The notes under the pieces are model-generated. The model was not told the origin of the DNA and ran no database searches. It saw only the letters and a program-made list of their open reading frames with translations. Shown piece after piece: positions 1-11,213 of a DNA stretch of 64,000 nucleotides. Origin of the DNA: Gonatopus flavifemur (Eukaryota; Arthropoda; Insecta; Hymenoptera; Dryinidae). The stretch's first letter is position 1; each line of letters opens with the position of its first letter. Location of the stretch: positions 868,001 through 932,000 of the forward strand of contig JAFFJZ010000010.1 of the NCBI GenBank assembly GCA_018340375.1, in the 5' to 3' direction. Position numbers and translations under genes: made by a program.

Positions 1-1535
1 AGTTGAAAGATATCATAAAAAACTTACATAATTCTTGTGTTAATGAATTCCCAGACAAGTGAATATTTATTGAAACCTAACTGTATTGATATTTGCTTTG
101 CTTGCATTTAGTTAATATTCATCTTCCATATCGAGATAAAAATTGGTAGATATATTTGTCGGTTCGAGGGACTTTCTTTCCCTCGCTGCTTAGGCTGAGA
201 AATTGAAATGACATTCAAAATGTAATTGAAGGAAGGGAAATTTTCGCATTCGAGGGATTGTATAAAAAACAAATTACACGAACAAATGGAAAGAGGGGAT
301 TCAGAAGCTTGCGAGAAATATTTGTGTAATTTATAAACAGCCCTCAACGAAGCGAAACCGCGTTGTTGGGGACTATACACAAATTGCGTAAGAAGAAACC
401 CGCTGTTCATACTAGAACTGTACTCATTTTGATCATTCATGTCTTTTGTAGACAAATTTCTTCAAAAAAATATATCAATTTTCCAGTTTAATAACTTATC
501 CTGTTTCAAAAAGACGATTGCTAAATTTCCGTTACCTGATACGTACTGCTAAAACAATATTATTGTAGAATAACAGGAAAATTTAAGAATAAAAACAGAA
601 TTGTATAAGTGCAAAAAGTTATAGGAGTATGAATCATTCCACATTCATACCTTGAACGTACGATATCCTTTCACTATGGCGAAAAGAGCTATGAGTTAGA
701 GATAGTTTACCATAAATTCAATTAAGATTCAGATAAATACGAGCCAAAGAACACAGGAATTATCGTTTTATCTTTACAATCAAGTCGTATTCAATTTCAA
801 ATTCAATCATTAATTACATTATGTAGGGAAAGGAAAAACTGAACTTCAAATGATCGATGAAATTGTTGAAACAACATATTTTCATACATTTTTTGTACTC
901 GATAAACTCAATAAATCAGCAAAAGAATTCTCTTATGAATTTATCATTAGGTCTATTCATTGTAACATTACTGATTTTCACACTTCATCGAAGTGAAGTA
1001 TATCTTTTCTATCCTATTTACACAAGTGATATACTAAATATAAGCTCATTGGGATACAATTTTGAATAAAAACTTCGATACACTTCGGAAACTTAGTTTT
1101 GAATAAGCAGAGCAATGTCATTGCGTTTGTAAAAGAATTGCTGTGAATACAAGTCTTTAATTTGTTATTATATAACAAGATAGTTTTATTTTTTATTCTC
1201 CATAATACTGCCCCCTATTCTTCTGCGAAAACAACATTTTCCCTGAAATCTAGGTCCAGATTGAGGATCGGTAGTGAGATTTTTTGCGAGTCATGCAAAG
1301 TCTTTGGAATATGATTGTGTTTTTTTTTTGTAATAAAGAGAAAAGAAATGTTGATACCGCAAGGTGGAGGGGAAAGAGAAAGTCTTTTGTAATGAAGAGG
1401 GGACAAGGAACGTCTTTGAACAAGTCATCAACCCGTTCTTCCACTGATCACAATAAAACGCGTGTGGTCATACACGCTTAGAGACCAAATAACCTCAGAG
1501 ACTAAAAAAAATCTCCAACCGTCTCAACCTTCGCC

Positions 1536-2064
1536 CACTGATCTCTATACACGCTGGATGCGGTACGCAATGAGCTTGCTTGTGCCTGATTGAATGATGA
1601 GCCGCCATGATATAGTTGCCCGAAGCAGACAAAAAATGGCGGGGGATTCAAATGTGGAATTACATAAAACTTCAAAATATTAATAAAAACAATTCCATCA
1701 TTGTCAGTTGGGATTTTGTTTCAAAAAAGTAATCGAAGTTCACTGATACAACATATCACATAAACATATGTTTTTATCTATAAAAAATATATTTTTCACA
1801 AAATTTTGAGAAAAAAACCAAATTTTTATTCTATCGTTCTTCCTCCCCCCTTTCAATAGCTCATCATTTCTTCTTTTATTATGATGAAAAAGATGAATTT
1901 TACATTTTGTTTTTATTAATAATTTTGAAGTTTTATTCAATTTCACATTTGAATATCCCGCTATTTTTTGTCCGCTTTGGGCAACTATATCATGGCGGCT
2001 CATCATTCAATCAGGCACAAGCAAGTCAATTGCGTACCGCATTCAGTGTATATAGAGATCAGTG
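1536..2064. repeat. Long-armed inverted repeat (foldback-like element)
   Basis: Two arms of about 158 bp, 1536-1693 and 1907-2064, are reverse complements with scattered mismatches. Examples are CACTGATCTCTATA at the left end against its complement at 2051-2064, and GAGCCGCCATGATATAGTTG against CAACTATATCATGGCGGCTC. The loop of about 210 bp is A+T-rich. No transposase is encoded, and the short open frames inside are chance. This is the structure of a non-autonomous foldback or MITE element. Confidence 0.8.
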
Positions 2065-2159
2065 CCTTCGCCACAATATTCGTTTGAAGACGCAAGTATA
2101 CGAGAAGTCACTGACATAGAGAGGCATGCGCGTGTGACTGATGACGAAAATGCTGATGG

Positions 2160-2160
<1 letters not shown>

Positions 2161-2199
<39 letters not shown>
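2161..2199. repeat. (GAT)13 microsatellite
   Basis: Thirteen perfect GAT units. They create a run of aspartates in one frame that is not evidence of a gene. Confidence 0.95.
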
Positions 2200-2284
2200 C
2201 AGTCGAAAAACAGAATGATAAATGTTCAACCGAGGTTCAACTGCGATATTAAAATATTATCACTGTTTCGAATAGAATAAAAAC

Positions 2285-2676
2285 TTCACTATAAAAAAAA
2301 TTTCGATAGATTTACCGACTTTTGTCAGGAAGCAATTAACTCGATCACAGTGGGTAAAAATTCCTAAATATTTGGTAAATTTACCGCGCTTTTCGGCAGT
2401 ATCACCAAAAAATCTAAATCCAAATTAGTGAAAAGTACTGAGAATTAGTGAATTCCACTGATGAATCAATGCTCAGTCCGTCTCTGGTGGGATCAGTGGC
2501 AGGCTTAGCACTGATTCTCAGTACTTTCCACTATTTCGGATTAATAGAGTATATTCACCATATTTTTTTGGCATAATTACCAACTGTCGGTCATTTTCCC
2601 GAGTTTTTCTTCGGGTTAATTGTCACCTAATTACCGAGGAATTTCTCGGTAAATTCACCCATTCTTTTACAGTGAA
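2285..2676. repeat. Inverted-repeat element with internal hairpin
   Basis: The ends match as TTCACTATAAAA on the left and the complement of TTTTACAGTGAA on the right. Further inward matches such as GGTAAATTTACC also pair. A second, tighter hairpin lies inside: GTGAAAAGTACTGAG near 2430 pairs with CTCAGTACTTTCCAC near 2517-2531. It encodes nothing and looks like a MITE of about 390 bp. Confidence 0.65.
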
Positions 2677-3115
2677 TTGTATTAGAAATGATTACAGTTC
2701 TCCACAGACAACGTAAACTCTCATATTGAATTGATTTCACAATTTTTCAAAGAAAACTTGAAGTTTCTTATTTGCAAATGATTCACTTGATTTACTCCAA
2801 CGACAGGAAAATAATTGAAAATGACAACTGAAAAACAGCATCTTTTGATATCGTCATCAACATGATCTGTACTTAAACTTTCATTCAATGATAATGATTC
2901 GTAAAAAAGAAATGCTTTATGCGATGCTGAAATCTCGTCAAATGCGGTTTCTTCTCCGGGGGCCAGGAATCTGAGAAACAATGAATCATTGCGAATTGTT
3001 TATGAGAATAAAGTTGTGACGTGAACAATGAGAACGGTGATGGGTATTTTATTTGAGTATTTTTCCACTTGTCATTTTATAAAATGTATGTATGAAACGG
3101 GTATAAGAAAATAGT

Positions 3116-3250
3116 GATCGACGATATTTCACGATATCGATATTTTGTATATAAGTTATCTACAGTTTCGATCGATATTCTATAGAATTCAATAAAAACT
3201 CGACTAATTCTCTATGAAAAATATAGATATTGTGAAATATCGCCGATCGC
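3116..3250. repeat. Family B MITE, copy 1
   Basis: The left end GATCGACGATATTTCACGAT pairs with the right end ATTGTGAAATATCGCCGATC. The interior shares ATCGATATTTTGTAT, GATCGATATT and AACTCGACTAATT with the copies at 20645, 30801, 44493, 55699 and 18170. The length is about 135 bp and it encodes no protein. Confidence 0.8.
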
Positions 3251-4011
3251 AACAAGAAAAGTCGTATAAATGAAGGATGCGATCAAATGTATTCAAATGC
3301 AACATCTTATCCGTTTCAGTGAATGAAAAAGTAATGATCTCTGAGGCACAAGTAACGGCATTTGATATTTTCAATCGTAAGTGTAATGAGAATGAAACGA
3401 AGAGATGAGCTCTACGATTGGTACAACGCTGGACACACACATTATGACGATAACTACCGAATGAATGTTTATTTCATCAAACAATATGTCGTTCGTGAAG
3501 ATATAACCCGATGAACGAGGTTTACTCATCGTTCTTATAACGTTCCAATATATTAATAAAGATTGTATGTATAATGGAGAAAATATTACACCAATAATTC
3601 ACATTTATTTTCATTTAAAATATTAACGCTTGCAAACATCGTTGGAGAAATTTGAGATAAAAAATATTTGTATAAATTTGTTAGTTGGTTGTTCAATTGG
3701 ATCCTAATTGCATGTTTTGTATTAATTTTCAAAAATATTGTTGTAGACATTCAAACTCCTAAAAGCATTCTTACAGACTGAAGAAATATCAGAAGATGAT
3801 TTGACCATTGATTTCTATTTGATCACCCGGTATATGCATTGTAAATTTTCATCATGTACGACAATTTAATTTATCATAACGTTGAAGAAAAGAAAATTAC
3901 AATTTCGATTCAGCTGTTCTCACATGACACGAATAACATGAAAATCTGTCAGATTGAATCACGTAATTTGAGTTTACAAAGACGAATTCTCAAGGAACAT
4001 GAAAATTCTAC

Positions 4012-4165
4012 TTCGAACGTTCGTGTGATGGTATCTAAATTTCATTACTTTCGGAAAAGGCTGTACCCGGATGAGGAAAATAGATTCTAACGAACAAATC
4101 GGAACATTCAAAGACTTGGGTGTATGAGAGTCTTTATGGATGATATATTGTATGCTGAGATCAAT
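4012..4165 (+). repeat. Left member of an inverted duplicated segment
   Basis: This stretch aligns at about 70 percent by eye with the reverse complement of 5130-5320. Shared blocks include AACAAATCGGAA, TTTATGGAT and GATCAATG. Translated, both copies give similar short peptides (around IGRIQ, FMD and AGIND), which could be an old coding relic or just the DNA similarity. I do not recognise a family. Confidence 0.45.
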
Positions 4166-5129
4166 GGTGAATTGATTTATCGGTAGAATTACAGTATTGA
4201 CGATTGTTTATTTAATGAGAAAAACAGCAGGAATCTAAGGAACCTGTATTTCCATCCACAATTGTTTCTTCAACGCGACACCAGCGTTGGTAAATCGCAT
4301 CATTGATTAGAAAGGAACAGAATCATGGGATAGAAACGAAGGCCCGATACCTTAAAATTGAAACGATTGAGACAGGGCAATTTCACGTTGTTCGCTATAA
4401 AAACTAGTTAGGGAATTTTGCGGATTTAAAAAATGGGTTGAAATGAAAGATGATCTCAAAAAAACTTTCCGATCGAATGCAAGTTCTCTTATTATCTCTG
4501 CAACCCTTATCAACATCATTGCATCGGAAAAAGAAAATGGAGAAATTTACCCTAGAGGATGACAACACGTCGCTTCAAGCCTTTAAATGGAAATATATTG
4601 TCACATAATTCACGACATCAGAGAAAAATCTGGATTCTTGCTACATGCAGTCTCCCTGAATTCCAAAATTTCCCACAAGGTTAGGGTTTGGTTTAGTTTA
4701 GTTTGAAAAAGATACGTCCCCCTTTTCAATCAGCCTCTCCCCGTCATCCCCAAACTAAACCCCCATCTTGTGAATAACGGAAAGAATAATCCATCACTTT
4801 TTCTTATAAATGCAATACTTTTTCCTGTGTTCCATATCAACGCCAGACCGAGTTTTGATTTTCATGAAGATTCATATTTCCACACAGTAAAATAGTTCCC
4901 CATAAGGACTAAATGTGCGTTTTCCAATTCACACATTAAAAATTCTTGTGATGAAATTCAGAAATTAATGGATTTTCAGGAAAATTTCTTATGCAGTAAA
5001 TATTATACTGAACATCTTTATAAATTACTGTGGAAATTCCTAGAATTAGATGAAAATACCATAATTTTTCTTGTCAATTACAATCTGGTCCGTGAATAGT
5101 GCTCTTCTATCACAATAATTTCAACCGTA

Positions 5130-5320
5130 TTGTTCTCCCCGTGCACCCATCATTGATCCCAGCACTCAATGATATTGTATCCATAAAAATGCCCATAAAC
5201 TTTAGTCCCTGAATTCTTCCGATTTGCTCATCGAAATCTATTTTTCTTATCCACATACAGTCTTTCCCAAAAATACTAAAAGTCACCGTTAGAGTCCGTG
5301 ACATTGAGCGTTCTGATACA
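5130..5320 (-). repeat. Right member of an inverted duplicated segment
   Basis: This is the counterpart of 4012-4165 in opposite orientation, about 1 kb away. The intervening DNA (4170-5120) is A+T-rich with no recognisable feature. The pair could be the arms of an old long inverted-repeat element, or two insertions of one decayed repeat. Confidence 0.45.
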
Positions 5321-5853
5321 TCACAGAACGAATCGATAATTTGAATAAACTACACCCTAGACCCCTTAAAATTGCGTGTTCAACGTTCGTGTTCAGGCTA
5401 TTCTAGTCATTTTTAATTATCCTGCAAAGATGAAAGAAAAAACAGTAATGATCCGAAAATTAGGATTCTCTAGGATAGTATCGTTGGACTATTTGAATAC
5501 TGTGAGCACAAAACAAAATCATTCAACGAAAAATAATTCATCGCTGCAAACCAACACTCGAATGAAGTGACGTAAGAGGCAAATTACAAGAATCAACAAC
5601 GTAATCAATTATTTCAATCAACGAGAATAATTATGATCAATACTAATGTTCACAATTTATCGGCATCTAGAGTAGCGGTTTTAATTTCACTTCAATTCGT
5701 AATTCCCAACGATAATTCAATGTTATTGTTGTTGTTGTTGTTGATGATGTTCATAATGAGAATGTAGTGGTAACAGCAGCAATGAGATTAATGACACGGA
5801 ATTCGAGTTATAATGAAAAAAAAATGTTCAATAACCTCAATAGTGATGGGACG

Positions 5854-5870
5854 ACTACTACTACTACTAT

Positions 5871-5905
<35 letters not shown>

Positions 5906-5939
5906 TTACTACTTCTACTGCTACTGCTACTACTACTAC
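5854..5939. repeat. (ACT)n microsatellite, imperfect
   Basis: About 86 bp of ACT units is interrupted by ATT, TCT and GCT variants. A short GTT run lies upstream at about 5726-5741. The threonine-rich and valine-rich open frames across it are artefacts of the repeat. Confidence 0.95.
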
Positions 5940-6698
5940 CATCACCACCACCAATAGCAGTAAACAGTCATATATGATGTATAACGAACACCCGGTACGA
6001 ACGACAGCAGCACGAAAACCGGAATCAATAGCGGACGACAGAAAGCCGGTGGGGCGAGAGACGCAGACCAAGAGGGTTACGCATCAGTCGATAGTGTAAA
6101 ATCTCACTTATTTCAATAGACAAAAAGTAATTTTTTCAATATAAATTTTTCTTTTTTTTTTCACTCGATAGTTTTTTCAGGAATATTTATATTTTTTTTT
6201 ATAGATGAAATGCATCTAATTCGAAGAAAAATTCACTCCCATCGTAATTTACAAATCATTGATACAGGAAGTTTCAACCGAATCATTGACTAGAATTTGA
6301 GTTTTATAGAATTTATGATGAATAACTGTATTTGAATTGAAAATATTGAATGAATAAATACTCAGAGGTATGAATATATCGAAGAAATTTTTAGAAATCA
6401 AGATTTCAAACGAGAGGTTTAACTCCTTCTCGTTCTAATGATTATGATGATAACGAACATTTCGAAATTGAAATGGAATTGTGGAAGGCATAGCATGAAG
6501 AAATATGAAATTTGCATACGAATATTGTGGTTCAATTATTATACTCTGTCTAACATGATTCTCATGATTGAATTTAGGAAATGTCAAAAATCGACCATAG
6601 AGAGATTTGAAGTTTTGTTTTCAACAGAGCGTAAATATTTGAAAAAAAAAAATATATAATTTTTGATTACAAATGCCCATACTGAGAAATTTACCTGA

Positions 6699-6887
6699 AC
6701 ACAAGGAAAACAGGCTTTTCACCAAAAGAAACAGTTACTATGCTCAAAGGATGTTAGCTTAGCAGTAAGGAAGAAATTCTTGAAGAGTTACGTTTGGAGC
6801 ACAGGATTATATGGTTCCGAAACTTGGACAATTGGAAAAACGGACCAACAGTACAAAGATTGTGCATATAAAATGCATTTGTTATGA
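6699..6887 (+). pseudogene. LINE reverse transcriptase C-terminal fragment
   Basis: One frame from 6699 to the stop at 6885-6887 reads through the motif SYVWSTGLYGSETWTIGK. It is preceded by KKQLLCSKDVSLAVRKKF. This matches the region after the palm of non-LTR retrotransposon reverse transcriptases, which typically reads 'KRRLLCS..LSLEIRKRFIK.YVWSVALYGSETWT'. Only about 62 codons remain, there is a stop immediately upstream, and no catalytic YxDD box or endonuclease is present. It is a 5'- and 3'-truncated relic and not a host gene. The clade (RTE, Jockey or similar) cannot be settled from this piece. Confidence 0.85.
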
Positions 6888-7848
6888 AATGAAGGACATA
6901 CTTTTTTTTGAATGATTCATCTCTCAAATCAATTCTGGGCCTATAAATTATTATGATAATTCATTTAAATAAATAATTGAGTCACTCACTTTTGTTGACA
7001 CAAAAACACTTTTATAGATCAAAATTATTTCTTGGAACCGAATTAACCGTTTAATTATTCAGAACAAGAACGTAGCTACGGGATTGTTTTCCCCTTGAAT
7101 TAGAATTGTTAGTTCGTCGATTACCAGAGACTTCCACAATTCTACCAAATTTCAAATCTTCATTCTTGAGAAAATACGATGAGACATATGTCATTTACGA
7201 TTATTTTCACACTTCAAAATGGACGTGAATTAATCCTTCAACTTTCATAAAGTCTCTTCTAGAAGGAAAAATTCTGAATCGCAAAAACCTTTTCTCACAT
7301 TTCTCTAGGAATTTTATTCCATCTGTTACATCTTCACCCAATTAAGAATGACAAAATAAGGTTGGAAGGAAAATCCATAGTTCGCTTTAGTTCTCTATCC
7401 AAAAATACGTATCAAGAGTATTAAGATATCATCGCAAATAATTGTTTCTCCGCACGTTTCGTTATATATATCATGCTACGTGATTATAAACCCTGTTATT
7501 AGCATTTAAAAATAAATCGATGAGTATTTTCTGCTCTATTTTCTGCGGAGTTTCAATGGAGTACCTATGCATGAAAATTCTATTCCTTCGAATCGCAGAA
7601 AATCGATTTGGAGAAGAAATCATTTTGAATAATTATAATATGAAAATGCAAGTATAAGAAAGCGTAAAACCACGTAAGCGCAATTGAGAGCGGGAAAGAA
7701 AGTTGGAAAATTCATTAACGCCTTGTTGCGTTAGGGAAAAGAAATTACGTGATCTTGCGCAATATTCTATAACGGAAAAAAATGAACCAATCTAGTATTT
7801 TTGTGTGGAATATCCATCTTCATCGTTGAAAAGATTTCATTTAGATTG

Positions 7849-8014
7849 GGGAAACACTGTAGCTGAAAACGAGCCCGAGTACATTTTTGTAGTTCCAGTA
7901 GCCAATATTCTTCATTGAAGTAGCTATGTGAATCGCTGTGACAGTGAAAATATAGCTATTGTGATTAAAAACTGTATTTACGCTCACTTTCAACTAGTTT
8001 TTTCCCTCAATGTA
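7849..8014. repeat. CACTGTAGCTGAA element, copy 1
   Basis: It starts near ACACTGTAGCTGAAAACGAG and ends near CTTTCAACTAGTTTTTTCCC. It aligns over its length with 24308-24474, sharing TTTTTGTAGT, ATTGAAGTAGCTAT and AAAATATAGCTA. The ends are imperfect inverted repeats. It is a non-coding MITE. Confidence 0.7.
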
Positions 8015-8055
8015 GGGTAGTTGAATCTGATGGACCCTACAACGTTGCAAATCAT

Positions 8056-8287
8056 CCCTGGTTGAAAAATTTTGTTCACTTTTGGCACAGCAATATTTCA
8101 ATGAAATTCAATAAGAATCCTCAAACTCCACCGACCTTCAATGGAAGTCAATAAATTTCACAAAAAATTATTGAATTTTAGCGAAATTCTGTTGAATTGA
8201 CTTGAATATTGCCAATTTCCAATGAAAAACAAATGTGCCAAAAGTGAAAGAAATTCAACAAAATTCAACGAAATGTTCCGACTAGGG
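8056..8287. repeat. CCCTGGTTGAAAAA element, copy 1
   Basis: The left end CCCTGGTTGAAAAATTTTG is followed by TTCACTTTTGGCACA. The right side has TGTGCCAAAAGTGAA and finishes CGACTAGGG, so the ends are inverted repeats. A second copy with the same order of blocks is at 46292-46543. It is non-coding, about 232 bp. Confidence 0.8.
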
Positions 8288-8787
8288 ATGGTAGAGTTTG
8301 TTTTTCTTCCAAACGATCTCCTGCTCAGGAAATTAAAGTAACATACCATGTCTTTTGGTTGAAGGTTACATTTTTTCCAAGCCTCTTAAATTTGACATAA
8401 AATCGAAGCTGATTCATATACGTATGATCCATGTGAACTTTATCTATCAAGATATTCAATATGCACTCGTAAGAAGAATAATCAGAATAACGTGAAAATG
8501 ACAAGTGACCGAATAAAGATGTTCTTTAGTTATAATAAATATTACATCTCCATAGAATGAATATTTATGCAACAAAAATTCTTTGTTCCGGAATAAATTG
8601 TTCTCAAATATATCCTTAATTTCATAGTCTATCGGAAGAGACGAGAAAAAAATATATATGTATATTCGAATGAAACATAACTCTTTCTTGTACCTAATAT
8701 ATGCAGGCACACATTTCATATTTCGCACTATTATGTAAATATTTTCGCGGAACGTATATTTGAATGAGCGCAATCTTACGAAATCTC

Positions 8788-8790
<3 letters not shown>

Positions 8791-8830
<40 letters not shown>
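8791..8830. repeat. (CT)20 microsatellite
   Basis: Forty perfect bases of CT. It is followed at once by ATTTCTCAG, which together with the CT run looks like a polypyrimidine tract and splice acceptor on the plus strand. Confidence 0.95.
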
Positions 8831-8832
<2 letters not shown>

Positions 8833-8839
8833 TTCTCAG

Positions 8840-8942
8840 GATGATGCGTGGTAATTCTGCCTTGGTGGCATTGTCCTTCGGAGCGTCATTGAAAGGAAAA
8901 CTGGAGTGGATTCTACGTCGTACAAACTACTGGTTGTGTTAG
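8840..8942 (+). other. Possible small exon after an acceptor-like site
   Basis: A (CT)20 tract and ATTTCTCAG lead into a short GC-elevated stretch with one open frame (MMRGNSALVALSFGASLKGK and on to a stop at 8940-8942). The other two plus frames stop within a few codons. I do not recognise the peptide and it has no visible domain. A donor for a longer exon is not evident. It could equally be chance, because CT repeats always resemble acceptors. Confidence 0.15.
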
Positions 8943-9204
8943 ATTTGAACTATGAGGAAGTAAATATACGCATTATGTTTCGAAATATGTGGCGTTCGCG
9001 AATGAAATACGCATCCACCTTTTTTCCCCTGCAACGTTACAGTTTGTCTATTGTAAAATAATTACACGAAAAAAAATTGCTATCACATCGAAATCTGATT
9101 TTGCTCGGTACCTCTTGCTGTATTAGCAAATTTTTTGCTGTCACGGCCATTCTAACGCTATGAATGGGTGCCCAAAGCACCTAATTATCTGAGACGTACA
9201 AAAA

Positions 9205-9270
9205 TGAACTTATATAATATATGATTTATATATAATTAAATGTAGTTTATATGTAATTTATACATCATTC
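9205..9270. repeat. Family A (TATATAATT) repeat fragment
   Basis: Alternating TATATAATT and ATATGTAATTTATA blocks are like those in better-preserved copies at 26995-27085 and 48290-48385. The terminal GAAAAATTT arms are poorly kept here. Confidence 0.45.
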
Positions 9271-9311
9271 TTTATAAATTAATTAGGATTTTGAGAATTT
9301 TTTCACTTTGG

Positions 9312-9462
9312 GTTCACATTTGAGGGGTCGCCAATCACAATCAAGTGTGTGCCCTGACGGCCTTGGATCCTGTTACCCTTGTTACGCTCCTAGTGACAGC
9401 AATCTTGTTAGTCAAGACAGCGGTTTTTTTAGCGATGGTCGGCAAAAAATGTCGACTCTTTC
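9312..9462. other. GC-elevated island open in two frames, unidentified
   Basis: About 150 bp stand out from A+T-rich surroundings (for example TGACGGCCTTGGATCCTGTT). Two plus frames are open. One reads CPDGLGSCYPCYAPSDSN followed by LVSQDSGFFSDGRQKM. The other reads ALTALDPVTLVTLLVTAILL. Neither matches a family I know. It could be a small exon, a fragment of a transposon or an old repeat. The sequence does not decide between these. Confidence 0.25.
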
Positions 9463-10898
9463 AGTAAAAATTGTTTACCATTTTGCATGTGATACCGAAA
9501 AGTTTGCTAATCCAGCAAAAAATTTGGCACGGTATTCAATAACGAATTTTAAAGTCTCGACGGTGCTAAAGCAGCGATGAATACCATTTACAACGAATCA
9601 CAACGTTAGTTTTCGGATTGTTATCTATTCATGGTCTCAACCTTCATGTTCAAAACAGATCTCACCGTTTGACATGTCTCATCGGCTTTGTGGATAAAAA
9701 TAAAAAATAAAATTGATCGATGGGTCCTATTAAAGATATTTTTAAACTGGAAACTCATACTTTGGTTACTACATTGAAGAAGACCGTTATGAATGAATAG
9801 GTTTTTCATAGGATAAAAGAGGTAAGATACCTCAACACAATATTACTTAGGTTTTGTATATACAGCTATTCATAAAATCTTCTCCGAGTTGGTAGCGGTA
9901 TGAAATCAAAATTTCAGCTTCCAATATGAACGTGGAAAAAGAATCTCTTGTTTTTCCCTACGATCGAGGAACGAAATCCACGAATGAAGTGAAAAAGCAC
10001 TATTCATGATTTTCACAGTTCAGGGAAAACATTAGAACAATCCAAGTTATAAACTTATTTGTATTCAATGGAAAATACGAACTTTTCTCATAAGAATGAT
10101 TGTTCTTCGAGTAAAGAAAAAATAAGACCAAGATTTGAAAATGTGAGTATTCATAACATAGTAAGATTATATTTGTTTTTTTAATGAGTATATTCAAATT
10201 ATACACACAATGCCATGAATCTCATGTGCAGAATCAATAGAATCCAACTACTGCGATTGGACTGAAGGGGAAAAAACATTGCAGAGCTTTCTCTATTCTC
10301 ACATATCTCATTCAAGCGATCGTATAAATTGTTGAATTCTCTAAATTCCATACGGCCTTGTCTAAAGGAAGCATTAAACTATAAACCGTACTGGAATGTA
10401 CCTTCCTTAGATTCAAAGAAGCAGGTAAGCATAAGGCTATTCTTCTTGTGTACTGTTACTAAAATACTACAAAAATACACGCACAACTCTTTTTTCTAAT
10501 CTAGACGATATTTCAGGGTCGTCAGGTCTGAAGATTATTCTTCGAATCTGAAGAGATAAAGAAATATTTGGACGAATTCAAAGATTTCTCTTCATTTTGA
10601 AAAATCTGTTCTCCGTTGCAAATGTCACATTGAATTTTAGTAAAATTAGCTGATCGATGTCGAATATATCGCAATCTACCCGAATTTTCTTATGAAATCT
10701 GAATTCTTTATATTGTTGAAATTGGAATCGTTGATCGGAACGAAAAACTTGAATGTAAAAAAATCTAATTCCAAATTGATTGAGTATCCCCAAATCAATT
10801 CTCTTAAAAGGATGAGAGATTCTCTTAAAATTTATAGCAAATATCATCATTTTCATCATAAATGGAGCTGAAACTGGTAGCCGTAGAGCTAGCAGCCG

Positions 10899-11213
10899 AT
10901 GATAGCATTCAAAATCCACGATGAAAATTTATATCCTGCTTCAATGTTCCGTGCAGAATTTAAAGAGTTATATGAAAATACTCCTAAGAAATGGTGGAAA
11001 TTGATGGAAGCGCGGATGAATTCTACAGATGAACGCCCAATCGGAATTTGTAAGTTTTTTCACTAATCATTAAATATTCCACCTAGTTCAACAGGATTAG
11101 AACAAGTTTTCTCAACATTTGGACAGGTATGATCCAATGTAAGGAACAGATTACTGGTAACTTTAAGATCTTTGATTCAAACCAAGTTTACAATTTACTC
11201 GAGGTTTAAGTAA
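10899..11213 (+). pseudogene. hAT transposase C-terminal fragment, inactivated
   Basis: Read in one frame, this gives ENTPKKWWKLMEARM, a stop, then PPSSTGLEQVFSTFGQV, another stop, and SNVRNRLLVTLRSL, ending at a TAA (11211-11213). The pattern 'WW ... SSxGLExxFSTFG.V.S..RNRL' is the signature of the C-terminal dimerisation region of hAT-superfamily transposases. The second stop is a TGA where the family usually has an amino acid between V and S. Two in-frame stops and the missing N-terminal two thirds (BED finger and catalytic core) show that it is dead. It sits inside the presumed intron on the opposite strand to the host exon. Confidence 0.85.

Noticed and set aside
5767..6099. Threonine-rich open frame, with a valine-rich frame on the other strand
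   Set aside because: Both are produced by the (ACT)n microsatellite at 5854-5939. There is no domain or splice context.
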